DNA of 64,000 nt from Runella sp. SP2 (GCF_003711225.1 NZ_CP031030.1:5879501-5943500); one strand, 5' to 3'. Positions 47,653-55,672 are shown, counted from the stretch's first letter. Numbers and translations are program-made. The notes: generated from the letters alone by a model not told the origin.

Positions 47653-49098
47653 TTACAATTCATTAGCAAACTCAATTGCCTTTCTCAAGGCGGCTAGTTT
47701 GTTATTCACTTCTTGCATTTCAGAGGCAATATTTGACTTGGCTACAACTCCCATGCCAGCTTGGTAAAACAACGTATTGTTTTTACTCAAAAATGTACGA
47801 ATCGTAATGCAGTGGTTGAAGTCGCCGTTGAAACTAATATGCCCAAGTGCGCCACCATAAATGCTACGATTGGTACGTTCGAGTCGATTAATGATGGTCA
47901 TGGCGTTGTGTTTGGGTGCTCCCGAAAGCGTTCCTGCGGGGAATGTATCTGCCACAAGTTGAAGCGGGTTTACTCCTTCACTCATCTTGCCTGTTACTTT
48001 CGAGACAAGGTGAATGACGTGCGAGAAAAACTGAGCTTCTTTGTAGGTTTCTACTTTTACCACGTCGCAGCTACGACTCAAATCATTACGCGCAAGGTCA
48101 ACGAGCATCACGTGTTCGGCCGTTTCTTTGGGGTCAGCGGCGAGTTGACGGGCTAGTTCGGCGTCTTTTTCGTCGTCGCCAGTGCGGCGGAATGTTCCTG
48201 CAATGGGGTGGATTTCGGCGTGGCCGTTTTTGATAAAGATTTGTTTCTCGGGCGACGAACCAAACACTTTGTATCCGCCAAAATCGAAGAAAAACAAGTA
48301 GGGTGAAGGGTTCACCGAACGCAAAGCACGGTAAACGTTGAACTCGTCACCTTCAAATTTTTTGCTGAACCTTCTTGATGGAACAATCTGAAAAACGTCG
48401 CCGCGCAAGCAGTGGTTGATGCATTGTTGGATGATACCCTCCATTTCGGGGTCGGTTACGTTGCTCTGCTCACTTTCTTGGGCTTTAAAGCGGAATGTAG
48501 CCATTTTTGGCGCTTTTACAATCATTTCGAGCGAGTCTAAGTCCATACCCATCGACTTGCTATGATTCGCGTCGTCGCGCGTTACGCCGTAATCGTGTTC
48601 AAAAAGATATACTTCGTCTTTGAAGTGGTTGAAGGCAATTACAAATCGATATACCCGATAAACCATTTGCGGAATGGCATTGTCAGGGGTTTTTTCTTGA
48701 ATCTCAATGTCTTCAAAATACTCAACCGAATCGTACGTAATATGCCCAAACAAACCTCCATTGATAAAAGGGTGCTCGTTTTTAGGCGCGTCGAAGCGGT
48801 GGATAAAATCATGCAACTTTTGCATGGCCTGTTTACGATAAGGCAAAGGAAATGTTTCTTCACTTCCGTCAGGAAAGGTTTGAGTAACAACATCTTCGTC
48901 GATGACAAAAGAAGCAACGGGGTCGCAAGCGATGACGCTAAAGCCGTGTTCCATGCCGTGATACTCCGCGCTTTCGAGCATGACAGTGTAAGGAAACTTA
49001 TCGCGAAGTTTGAGATAAACGCCCACGGGCGTAAGCATGTCACCTAGCAATTTTCTGCTTTGGGTACTGATTTTGAAGGTAGTGTCGGTGGTTGTCAT
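47653..49098 (-). CDS. trpE: Anthranilate synthase component I
   Basis: 481 residues. TrpE makes anthranilate from chorismate, with ammonia supplied by TrpG, the first step of tryptophan synthesis. The N-terminal part carries the feedback-inhibition motif as MLESAE (about residue 40), matching the LLES site of allosteric TrpE. The chorismate-binding domain (about 205-470) has IVPSRRFSKKF, the PSPYLFFFDFGG segment, HPIAGTFRRTGDDEKDAELA, and FPAGTLSGAPKHNAM. No trpG or other trp gene follows, so trpE stands alone here. It is preceded by a leader peptide and attenuator (49129-49251), so Trp controls both synthesis and activity. Confidence 0.97.
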   Translation of the reverse strand: MTTTDTTFKISTQSRKLLGDMLTPVGVYLKLRDKFPYTVMLESAEYHGMEHGFSVIACDPVASFVIDEDVVTQTFPDGSEETFPLPYRKQAMQKLHDFIHRFDAPKNEHPFINGGLFGHITYDSVEYFEDIEIQEKTPDNAIPQMVYRVYRFVIAFNHFKDEVYLFEHDYGVTRDDANHSKSMGMDLDSLEMIVKAPKMATFRFKAQESEQSNVTDPEMEGIIQQCINHCLRGDVFQIVPSRRFSKKFEGDEFNVYRALRSVNPSPYLFFFDFGGYKVFGSSPEKQIFIKNGHAEIHPIAGTFRRTGDDEKDAELARQLAADPKETAEHVMLVDLARNDLSRSCDVVKVETYKEAQFFSHVIHLVSKVTGKMSEGVNPLQLVADTFPAGTLSGAPKHNAMTIINRLERTNRSIYGGALGHISFNGDFNHCITIRTFLSKNNTLFYQAGMGVVAKSNIASEMQEVNNKLAALRKAIEFANEL

Positions 49099-49128
49099 GT
49101 ATCATTTGAGATTGAGGTGCATAAAAAT

Positions 49129-49163
49129 AAAAAGCCCGCTGTTTGATGAACAGCGGGCTTTTT
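49129..49163 (-). terminator. trpE attenuator terminator
   Basis: Minus-strand stem AAAAAGCCCGCTGTT (49163-49149) / AACAGCGGGCTTTTT (49143-49129), loop CATCA, then TTTTTATTTTT. It lies 30 bases before the trpE ATG. Its left arm and loop contain CTGTTCATC (49153-49145), which is exactly complementary to GATGAACAG (49199-49191), the segment spanning the leader stop codon. The terminator and this 9-bp alternative pairing exclude each other. Confidence 0.93.
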
Positions 49164-49194
49164 TTGGTAAAAAAGTGAGCATAGTGCTATCTGT

Positions 49195-49251
49195 TCATCT
49201 CGGAAAAGAAGAACGCCACCACCAGCTTGTATTTTTTACGTTTGGATTCAT
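49195..49251 (-). CDS. trpL: trp leader peptide with three consecutive Trp
   Basis: 18-codon ORF: MNPNVKNTSWWWRSSFPR, then TGA. The three TGG codons (49216-49224) are residues 10-12. Trp is about 1% of proteins, so a WWW run in the one short ORF in front of trpE's terminator is very unlikely by chance. A ribosome stalled there covers up to about the 50th base of the ORF, leaving the antiterminator segment (bases 53-61) free; a ribosome at the stop (55-57) covers it, so the terminator forms. The ATG lies 4 bases after the -7 promoter element, so the transcript may be leaderless. No Shine-Dalgarno is seen. Confidence 0.9.
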   Translation of the reverse strand: MNPNVKNTSWWWRSSFPR

Positions 49252-49255
49252 GTCA

Positions 49256-49286
49256 CAAAAGTACAATCGTGTTTTTAAAAACCAAA
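49256..49286 (-). promoter_or_regulatory. Promoter of trpL-trpE
   Basis: Minus strand: TTTG (49286-49283), 19 bases, TACTTTTG (49263-49256), a full match to TTTG-N19-TAnnTTTG. Transcription would begin at or very near the leader ATG at 49251. Confidence 0.88.
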
Positions 49287-49314
49287 TTTTTATTTTGAGA
49301 GGTGTTGAGAACCC

Positions 49315-49902
49315 TTATTTTTTCTTGTAGAAGTTATAGATGACCGATACCTGTAACGTGCGGTTGTAGAGCGACTCGGTGGAAGTGCTCGAAATATTGG
49401 TAAAACCGTGTACGTAGCGAAGGTTGAGGCTAAAGTCTTCGGCCATGTCCATAAAATCAAAGCGAAGCCCAGAGCCTAAACTAAACTCATTTTTACGAAG
49501 GGGAACAATCGTGTTTGGGTTATGAAGCAAGTAGCTAATTTCGGGAGCTACTTCCAACGTAAGACCTTCGGTGATGGTATAGCCCACCGTTGGTACAAAA
49601 CTTCCGTAGTTAAAGTTATTGCGAACTACCTGAAACTCACCTTTAAACGTTCCTCCGCGTACAGAAAGCTGTACTTCTGGCTGGAATACCCATTTTCTAT
49701 CGGGCGTACGATAACGAAAAAAGACGCCCAAATTAGGGTGTGATTGGCGTTTGAGGCTATAAATAAAGTTTGGAGAATAGGTACTTCGCGCAATGTTCAA
49801 ACCTGCCTTTACCCCAAAATGTGGTTTAAGATAGAGTGTTTGGGCCGAAGCACCGAAGGTTAAAAACGCGAAAAAAAGTAATAATTTGTGTTTCAAATTC
49901 AT
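49315..49902 (-). CDS. PorT-like outer membrane beta-barrel protein
   Basis: 195 residues with signal peptide MNLKHKLLLFFAFLTFGASA. The mature start HFGVKAGLNIARSTYSPNFI and the C-terminal strand LQVSVIYNFYKKK fit a PorT-like 8-strand barrel. Transcription runs towards trpE but the leader region with its own promoter separates them. Role unknown. Confidence 0.85.
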   Translation of the reverse strand: MNLKHKLLLFFAFLTFGASAQTLYLKPHFGVKAGLNIARSTYSPNFIYSLKRQSHPNLGVFFRYRTPDRKWVFQPEVQLSVRGGTFKGEFQVVRNNFNYGSFVPTVGYTITEGLTLEVAPEISYLLHNPNTIVPLRKNEFSLGSGLRFDFMDMAEDFSLNLRYVHGFTNISSTSTESLYNRTLQVSVIYNFYKKK

Positions 49903-49926
49903 TGTGATAGTTAATTAAATAGTCTT

Positions 49927-50481
49927 CTAATTCAAGCTAGGGTCGGTTGGATAATGTGATTTGACCCTATACTCGCCTCCCATTCGTCTCAAAACTGCTC
50001 TCCACAGCTGTTCGGAAGGAGTGTCAAATAAAAATGATGGCTCGGCATCGGCCACAATCCACGCATTTTGGTTTATTTCTTCCTCCAGTTGTCCTCCCGA
50101 CCAGCCTGAATACCCAATGAAAAAACGTATATCTTGCTCGGTTATTTTGCCAACGTTGAGAAGGCTTACAATTTGTTCAAAATCACCACTCCAGAAACAG
50201 TTTTTGCCTACTGGAATGGCATCTTCAATAAACGGGAGTTGGTGTAAAAAATGCAAGGTGTTTTGCTCGACAGGCCCGCCCAAATACAAAGGAAGGTTGT
50301 TGACAACGGGCTCGCGCAAAACATCGTTCAAACTCAGATTGGTGGTTTGATTCAAAATCAGCCCAAACGTACCTTGCTCGTTGTGCTCACACATGAACAC
50401 AACACTTCGCTCAAAATTGGAGTCTCCTAAGAAGGGTTCTGCAATCAAAAGTTTTCCTGTAGTGGGCTTTTTTATTGGCAC
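49927..50481 (-). CDS. YqgE/AlgH-family protein
   Basis: 184 residues, from a GTG (50481). Family landmarks are TGKLLIAEPFLGDSNFERSV, GTFGLILNQTT, LPLYLGGPVEQNTLHFLHQL and the FFIGYSGWSGGQLEEEINQN segment. The family is almost universal in proteobacteria and Bacteroidota but its role is poorly known (linked to alginate regulation in one case). 24 bases upstream of the barrel gene on the same strand. Confidence 0.93.
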   Translation of the reverse strand: MPIKKPTTGKLLIAEPFLGDSNFERSVVFMCEHNEQGTFGLILNQTTNLSLNDVLREPVVNNLPLYLGGPVEQNTLHFLHQLPFIEDAIPVGKNCFWSGDFEQIVSLLNVGKITEQDIRFFIGYSGWSGGQLEEEINQNAWIVADAEPSFLFDTPSEQLWRAVLRRMGGEYRVKSHYPTDPSLN

Positions 50482-50541
50482 AGTCTTCGTCTGTTTGTGA
50501 AATAAGACCTTTCAGAAGACAAAAATAAGGTTTTTTCTTGG

Positions 50542-51258
50542 CTACTGAATAGGCATTGGGGGAACTAAGTCAGTAAAAAAATAAGTAGTCGTGATGGCGG
50601 TGCCTTCGGCGGTGGTATAATGGTACGTTTTTTCGACCGTTTCGCCGATGTGAAAACGGATTGATTCTGAAAAATAGGGAGCGTCAAAAACAAAGGTGTG
50701 AAACTCCCCATTTTCGCCGCAAGGGTCGATGTGTGAAGGTAAATCTTTGACAAAATCGGCATCCAACACCCGTCCGCAAAACGATTTGTCAAGCACATCG
50801 CCATTGACACTCACGACGATAGTTTGGAACCCTTTGGCCCAAAACTCGTTCAATAGTTCGAGTGAATCCCGTTTCCATAAGGGAAAAACGCCCGTTAGTC
50901 CCAGTGGACGCAATCGCTCTTCGCGGTGTTGTCGAAGGTCTTCCAAAAAAATATCACCAAAGACCGAATGAGTTATGCCCGATGCTACCAAAGGCGTCAA
51001 TGTCTCAGCCATACGGTGGTGGTATTCTTCCATCGAAACGGTTTCGGGCAGTCGAAGCTTGACAAGCGGCAGCCCTATGGCTTTTGCTTGCTGGTCAAGA
51101 AGTTCTTCTCGCACACCGTGCATCGACACCCGCCCATACGCTTCATTGACCGTCGTCAGTAGCTGCGTTACTTCCATGGTGGGGTGTTGCAAAACGTGAT
51201 AAAGAGACAAAGCAGAATCTTTGCCTCCTGACCAGTTCATGAGGGTTTTGTGTTTCAT
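50542..51258 (-). CDS. Dph6-related ATP pyrophosphatase
   Basis: 238 residues. The N-terminal PP-loop NWSGGKDSALSLYHVL (about 8-23) binds ATP; the rest (YGRVSMHGVREELLDQQAKA, SVFGDIFLEDLRQHREERLR) is the diphthine-ammonia ligase/MJ0570 type of adenine nucleotide alpha hydrolase. Bacteria lack diphthamide, so the substrate differs; relatives in Bacteroidota often lie near cobalamin genes. Its ATG overlaps the stop of the DUF6580-like gene upstream by 4 bases, so the pair is translationally coupled. Confidence 0.9.
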   Translation of the reverse strand: MKHKTLMNWSGGKDSALSLYHVLQHPTMEVTQLLTTVNEAYGRVSMHGVREELLDQQAKAIGLPLVKLRLPETVSMEEYHHRMAETLTPLVASGITHSVFGDIFLEDLRQHREERLRPLGLTGVFPLWKRDSLELLNEFWAKGFQTIVVSVNGDVLDKSFCGRVLDADFVKDLPSHIDPCGENGEFHTFVFDAPYFSESIRFHIGETVEKTYHYTTAEGTAITTTYFFTDLVPPMPIQ

Positions 51259-51845
51259 TTAACCACTGATAATTGTGGAAAACGAACTTTGAGTAATTCA
51301 AAGCTTCCAAAGAAAAGCGCACCGTAGGCAAGTGTACCTGCTAGGAAATTGCGCATAAAAGGGAAACCTTGTGCCAATGCTTGTTGTAGCCCAGCCCAGT
51401 CGCGACTGAGGGGTAGCTGCGTACGAATGTCAGTTCCGCCGCTTAACCAGACCGTAAAATCAGACAAAATCCAATGAGTGATGGCTGCCGCAATGCTGGC
51501 CGCTATAACGTTTCTGAGGCTCACTTTTTTTAAGAGCACATTGCCAAGGAGGACTATTAACGCAAAAGTACCATATACCCAATACCAGCCGTCGTAAATA
51601 AAACCATACTGGCCGCCATAAATCACGTTATTGATGACCATATCGCTGATAAAAAGGGTCAGAAGGGGAAAAAATAAGGCTTTCCCGCGCTGCGAAAAAT
51701 AAGCACCCGCAAATAGCCCCATGGCTCCAATGGGTGTGAAGTTGGCGATGGCTGAGGGCTGTGCTACGTTGATAATGCGAATCAACGCAAGGGCAAGAAT
51801 GAAGCACAGCAGGGTCGTAAAACGAGGATTGATTGATTGTTTCAT
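51255..51845 (-). CDS. DUF6580-type membrane protein, ECF-transporter S-like
   Basis: 196 residues with about five membrane segments. It opens with FTTLLCFILALALIRIINVA and FTPIGAMGLFAGAYF, which recalls the substrate-binding S subunits of energy-coupling-factor transporters and cobalamin-linked membrane proteins. The family name is from memory. Overlaps the ATP pyrophosphatase by 4 bases; a joint role in cofactor uptake or salvage is inferred, not shown. No cobalamin riboswitch was recognised before it. Confidence 0.75.
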   Translation of the reverse strand: MKQSINPRFTTLLCFILALALIRIINVAQPSAIANFTPIGAMGLFAGAYFSQRGKALFFPLLTLFISDMVINNVIYGGQYGFIYDGWYWVYGTFALIVLLGNVLLKKVSLRNVIAASIAAAITHWILSDFTVWLSGGTDIRTQLPLSRDWAGLQQALAQGFPFMRNFLAGTLAYGALFFGSFELLKVRFPQLSVVK

Positions 51846-51878
51846 ATTTTTTTGATAAATGGTATAGAAAAAAGGGAA

Positions 51879-51920
51879 ACCCTCTCTTCGGCCTTATCAA
51901 AACAAGGCAAAAGAGAGGGT
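51879..51920 (-). terminator. Intrinsic terminator after the DUF2795 gene
   Basis: ACCCTCTCTT (51879-51888) and AAGAGAGGGT (51911-51920), 10 bp, with an inner CCTT/AAGG pairing; on the minus strand it is followed by TTTCCCTTTTTT. It ends the 51962-52183 gene before the next unit. Confidence 0.88.
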
Positions 51921-51961
51921 CAGCAAAGTCGCTCTTTAACTGAAGACTACAGAGAAATCGA

Positions 51962-52183
51962 TCAGTATTCGTCTTCGTTGAAGAAGAAGTCGTCTTTGGT
52001 AGGGTAATCTGGCCAAATCTCCTCGATACTTTCGTAGGGTTGACCATCGTCTTCAAGTTCTTGAAGGTTTTCAACTACTTCTAACGGTGCTCCTGTGCGA
52101 ATAGCAAAGTCAATTAATTCATCTTTTGTAGCGGGCCAAGGCGCGTCTTCTAAATAGGAGGCTAGTTCCAATGTCCAATACAT
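51962..52183 (-). CDS. DUF2795 protein, small acidic
   Basis: 73 residues, very acidic and aromatic (YWTLELASYLEDAPWPATKD, ending PTKDDFFFNEDEY). DUF2795 proteins of this length are conserved almost unchanged across Bacteroidota; their role is unknown. It lies after nuoC on the same strand but 140 bases away, with its own terminator. Confidence 0.9.
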   Translation of the reverse strand: MYWTLELASYLEDAPWPATKDELIDFAIRTGAPLEVVENLQELEDDGQPYESIEEIWPDYPTKDDFFFNEDEY

Positions 52184-52323
52184 ACTCTCTTCCTTTTATT
52201 GGTTCTAAAATAGGTTAATTATCCTGTCGAATTGTGAAAATCCAACGTTTTTGGGCTGGAAATTGTTGCGAAGGATAGTATTTTTTTTGAATATGTCAAG
52301 AAGTTTTTTTTAAGTCCTGATAA

Positions 52324-52821
52324 TCAATAAATTACTTTTATGCCATGATAGAATTCTTGCGCTTGGTAGTCCTTGCGAAGCGGGTGCCCATGCCAATCGT
52401 TGGGAAGTAGAATGCGCCGCAAGTCGGGGTGGTTTTCAAAGAAAATTCCGACCAAATCGTACGTTTCTCGTTCGTGCCAATCAGCCGTTCGCCAAATGGA
52501 GGATACCGAAGGTACCTTGGGCGGTGTGCCATCAGCAGGGCGCTCAGCGATGACTTTGATGGCTAAATTATGCTCATACGGAATCGACGTCAAATGATAA
52601 ATTACTTCCATCGTGTTGGCAGCTGGGCCGTTGTCGATGCCCGTAATACAGGCTAAATAATCAAAAAACAAACGTTCGTCATTGGCCAAAAACTGACACA
52701 GTTCGAACAACTGGCTTGCCTGAATTTGCACAATGGGTTGGTTGGCTTTTTGGTTGACGACCGAAAACGAATCTATCCCAAACTGTTCGGTTAGTACCTG
52801 CGTTATTTCTGAAAATGTCAT
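52324..52821 (-). CDS. nuoC: NADH-quinone oxidoreductase subunit C
   Basis: 165 residues from the ATG at 52821 (TFSEITQVLTEQFGIDSFSV). The 30-kDa subunit motif is ERETYDLVGIFFENHPDLRR, followed by ILLPNDWHGHPLRKDY. It is part of the peripheral arm of complex I, next to NuoD and NuoB. Twenty bases after nuoB, so the two form one operon. nuoD does not follow; the next gene on this strand is DUF2795. Confidence 0.95.
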   Translation of the reverse strand: MTFSEITQVLTEQFGIDSFSVVNQKANQPIVQIQASQLFELCQFLANDERLFFDYLACITGIDNGPAANTMEVIYHLTSIPYEHNLAIKVIAERPADGTPPKVPSVSSIWRTADWHERETYDLVGIFFENHPDLRRILLPNDWHGHPLRKDYQAQEFYHGIKVIY

Positions 52822-52841
52822 GAGGGTAAGGCTCAATTAGG

Positions 52842-53366
52842 CTACACGTTTTCTTTTTCTATTTCGAGCAAAAGCGTAGGTGCAAGTGGGTGTTCGTTGC
52901 TAATTTTTTCCTGCAATTTCAAAAACCCACCAATCAATGCCTCGGGGCGCGGTGGGCAGCCTGGCACATACACGTCCACAGGGATGATTCTATCTACTCC
53001 TTTCACGACGTGGTAGCCATGCTCCCAGTAAGGCCCGCCGCAGTTGGAGCAGCTTCCCATCGAAATCACGTAGCGAGGTTCGGGCATTTGCTCATAAAGG
53101 CGTCGGATTCGGTCGGCCATTTTGAACGTTACGGTGCCTGCCACAATCATTACGTCCGACTGGCGAGGCGAAGGCCGTGGAAAAATTCCGAAACGCTCAA
53201 GGTCGTAGTTGGACGCGTACGAGGCCATCATTTCGATGGCGCAACAGGCCAATCCAAATCCCATCGGCCAGAGCGACGAAAGCCGCGACCAATTGAGTAA
53301 GTCTTCGACGCTGGTGACAATCACCCCGCCATCTCCTGTTTTGAGTCTATTGTTCTGTAAATCCAT
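52842..53366 (-). CDS. nuoB: NADH-quinone oxidoreductase subunit B
   Basis: 174 residues from the ATG at 53366. It carries the terminal Fe-S cluster N2: [11 protein letters not shown] (C41, C42), [11 protein letters not shown] and GCPPRPEAL supply the four Cys. NuoB passes electrons to quinone. The longer TTG start at 53399 lies in the palindrome AACTTTGACAAAGTT and is unlikely. nuoA is not upstream; a HAD-phosphatase gene is. Confidence 0.96.
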   Translation of the reverse strand: MDLQNNRLKTGDGGVIVTSVEDLLNWSRLSSLWPMGFGLACCAIEMMASYASNYDLERFGIFPRPSPRQSDVMIVAGTVTFKMADRIRRLYEQMPEPRYVISMGSCSNCGGPYWEHGYHVVKGVDRIIPVDVYVPGCPPRPEALIGGFLKLQEKISNEHPLAPTLLLEIEKENV

Positions 53367-53388
53367 GCTACGCGTTATCGGAGTGCTA

Positions 53389-53403
53389 AACTTTGACAAA
53401 GTT
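53389..53403. repeat. 15-bp palindrome AACTTTG-A-CAAAGTT upstream of nuoB
   Basis: Same palindrome as 40229-40243 (opposite centre base), within CTAAACTTTGACAAAGTTAG, in the 56-base gap before nuoB. It may be an operator or a member of the small repeat family. Confidence 0.7.
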
Positions 53404-53422
53404 AGGTAAAACGTTGTGAAAG

Positions 53423-54130
53423 TTAGACGGACTGTGGTTCAAATTGGCCGTTGGCAAGGGTAAAAAATTGACTTTGAATGGCTTGTCGCTCGGTGAGGTA
53501 GCTGTTGTAATGAGGATAAAACCGCAACCGCTCGTCGATGGTTTGGTCGTGGACTCCCTGCAAGCCAAGCATCAACTCACAACCTTCGCGCACGGCAAAG
53601 TTGCCGCCGTCTTGGGCTGTGATGTAATCAACAAGCTTGTTTTTGATGACGTACTGCTGAAAAAGCGGGTTGCCTTTGTGGCGTATCAGAATCCGCACGC
53701 CACACTGCTCGGCGATGGATAAATCGAGGGCATCGTCAAAAAAGAAGGCTACTTCGCTGGCTTTCAGTCCTCGGCTGCTCATAAAATGTTCAAGTGCTTC
53801 GATTTTGTGCTTTATCCGAAAATAACAAGCATGGTAATGTTCTCGCTGCACAAGTTGAAACGACAGCAAATTTCGTTCACCCGAAATGACGGCCGTGTAA
53901 GGCATAGATGCTTGCGAAAGCCACCAGCCAAAACGCAGGAGGTTGGTTCCCATGGAGTCAACTTCGCTGAAATTACTGCTGCCTTGTTCGTTTTTGGTGC
54001 CGTCGTTAAAGACGCCGTCCCAGTCAAAAATAAAAGCTTTGATCGACGATAGTTTTTCTGCCAATTCAGAAACTGGCGTAATAAATTCTCCCCCAAGTTG
54101 GGTAAAAATAGCGCTTATGTCAGAAATCAT
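53423..54130 (-). CDS. HAD-superfamily phosphatase, KdsC-like
   Basis: 235 residues. HAD motif I is [13 protein letters not shown] (about residue 34), motif II is AVISGERN, and motif IV is [20 protein letters not shown]. The layout without a large cap domain resembles KdsC, which removes phosphate from KDO 8-phosphate in lipopolysaccharide synthesis, and NeuA/C-type phosphatases. The variant [11 protein letters not shown] (instead of FDVDGVLTDG) and an extra C-terminal part make the exact substrate uncertain. Upstream of nuoB on the same strand. Confidence 0.8.
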   Translation of the reverse strand: MISDISAIFTQLGGEFITPVSELAEKLSSIKAFIFDWDGVFNDGTKNEQGSSNFSEVDSMGTNLLRFGWWLSQASMPYTAVISGERNLLSFQLVQREHYHACYFRIKHKIEALEHFMSSRGLKASEVAFFFDDALDLSIAEQCGVRILIRHKGNPLFQQYVIKNKLVDYITAQDGGNFAVREGCELMLGLQGVHDQTIDERLRFYPHYNSYLTERQAIQSQFFTLANGQFEPQSV

Positions 54131-54245
54131 AAATAAAAAAGTACTACAAAAACTCTGTTTAACAATATTTTGAATCGGTAGTTGTATCTGTAATAAAAAC
54201 CCAAGAACTTGCGTTCGTTATTCAAACTAAAAAACCAATCTCGAA

Positions 54246-54686
54246 ATGAAAAAAGTAAAAGTAGTGCTTTTCATGACATTTTTGTCGCTTCAACTCTTCG
54301 CGCAAGGAAATCCAGATGCTTGTCTAGGGACATGGTTGACAGGTTCTAAAAAGGGACACGTCCAAATCTACAAACAAGGTGACAAATATTTTGGTAAAAT
54401 TATTTGGCTCAAAGAACCCAACGATGAGGCTACAGGCAAACCAAAGTTGGACAAAAATAACCCAGACGCACAAAAGAAATCGCGCCCTATCTTGGGCATG
54501 ATTAATTTGAACAACTTTGCTTATGATGGCGACAACGTATGGGAAGGTGGTAAAATCTACGACCCTGAAAACGGAAAAGAGTACAGTTGTAAAATGAAAT
54601 TGGTGAGCGCTAATCAGCTCGACGTAAGAGGGTTTATTGGCGTATCACTCATCGGCCGTACTGATACTTGGATAAGAGTTAAATAA
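54246..54686 (+). CDS. DUF2147 exported protein
   Basis: 146 residues. Signal peptide MKKVKVVLFMTFLSLQLFAQ, then the DUF2147 body: CLGTWLTGSKKGHVQIYKQG, YFGKIIWLKEPNDE and WEGGKIYDPENGKEYSCKMK, ending LIGRTDTWIRVK. It is a small lipocalin-like beta-barrel protein; its role is unknown. In other genomes it often lies with fatty-acid or envelope genes; none here. Confidence 0.92.
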   Translation: MKKVKVVLFMTFLSLQLFAQGNPDACLGTWLTGSKKGHVQIYKQGDKYFGKIIWLKEPNDEATGKPKLDKNNPDAQKKSRPILGMINLNNFAYDGDNVWEGGKIYDPENGKEYSCKMKLVSANQLDVRGFIGVSLIGRTDTWIRVK

Positions 54687-54746
54687 GGAATGAACAATAT
54701 CGGAGTAAATGGTTGTTGAGAAAGAAAAACCTAAAACAACGAACTC

Positions 54747-55313
54747 GTGAATACGCTTTTTCCTGTTTTTTTGAAACTAGAACAACTTCACGTACTCATC
54801 GTAGGTGGTGGGTACGTGGGGTTGGAAAAACTAACGGCCGTTTTGGCCAATTCTCCCCAAACGCAAGTAACGCTCATTGCTCCCGAAATCCGCGAAGAAA
54901 TTAAAGAATTGGCGGCTGCTCACCCTAGTGTTGAATTGATTTATAGTCGTTACGAACCACATTTTCTAGAAGGTCGCGATATTGTGATTGTCGGTACCAA
55001 CGACAAAGCGGTCAATCACCAAGTACAACAAGATTGCAAAGCTCGTAAGATTTTGGTCAACGTAGCTGATACGCCCGAGTTGTGTGATTTTTATTTGAGT
55101 TCGGTCGTGAAAAAGGGTGATTTAAAGATTGCAATTTCTACCAACGGAAAGTCCCCAACCTTCGCCAAACGCTTTCGAGAGGTGTTAGAAGAGATTTTGC
55201 CCGATTCGCTGCAAGCAACGTTGGATAATTTGCAACAAATCAGAAATAAGCTCAAAGGAGATTTTCAGGATAAACTCGAAAAACTCAATGAAATTACCAA
55301 CGTGATGAAATAG
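54747..55313 (+). CDS. Precorrin-2 dehydrogenase / siroheme synthase N-domain (CysG-N type)
   Basis: 188 residues, starting at a GTG (54747, MNTLFPVFLKLEQLHVLIVG). The Rossmann motif VLIVGGGYVGLEKL binds NAD; DFYLSSVVKKGDLKIAISTN and GKSPTFAKRFREVLEEILP complete the family. It oxidises precorrin-2 to sirohydrochlorin and may insert iron to give siroheme, for sulfite or nitrite reductase. The uroporphyrinogen methyltransferase half of CysG is absent, so it must be encoded elsewhere. Confidence 0.94.
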   Translation: MNTLFPVFLKLEQLHVLIVGGGYVGLEKLTAVLANSPQTQVTLIAPEIREEIKELAAAHPSVELIYSRYEPHFLEGRDIVIVGTNDKAVNHQVQQDCKARKILVNVADTPELCDFYLSSVVKKGDLKIAISTNGKSPTFAKRFREVLEEILPDSLQATLDNLQQIRNKLKGDFQDKLEKLNEITNVMK

Positions 55314-55316
55314 TGC

Positions 55317-55640
55317 TTAGAACAGATTTAGTGAAAAAGCCTTGTCTTTGAAAACAAAGAAATAGAGCAATCCAAACAAGATGAGGTAGCTGATAATGAG
55401 CCACTTCTTCTTTTGTTCAAATTCATCGTGGTGGTGGTAGTAATCGTAATACATGGACGCGGAGAGGCCAAAAATCATGAAAAACCCACACATAACGGCG
55501 CAGTGGATGCGGTACGCCACAAATTCGTGGAGAAAACTTGCTCCCAACAAAATGTAAAGAAGCCACATACCAAAGCCTATACGGTACAAATAGACGCTCA
55601 AACGGCGGTCGTTTTTGATGTCAAAAAGTTTATCTAACAT
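55317..55640 (-). CDS. Small membrane protein, unknown function
   Basis: 107 residues with two or three membrane segments: RIGFGMWLLYILLGASFLHE (about 21-40), YRIHCAVMCGFFMIFGLSAS (about 43-62) and WLIISYLILFGLLYFFVF (about 80-97). A His-rich loop (YYDYYHHHDEFEQKKK) lies between the last two. Not recognised. Convergent with the siroheme synthase gene, 3 bases apart. Confidence 0.7.
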   Translation of the reverse strand: MLDKLFDIKNDRRLSVYLYRIGFGMWLLYILLGASFLHEFVAYRIHCAVMCGFFMIFGLSASMYYDYYHHHDEFEQKKKWLIISYLILFGLLYFFVFKDKAFSLNLF

Positions 55641-55672
55641 AATTCGGAAGGCTGTTTTTTAGTAAAATTAGT

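Noticed and set aside
49037-49330. 97-residue plus-strand frame across the trpE leader
   Set aside because: It crosses the terminator and both arms of the attenuator in antisense and has no family resemblance.
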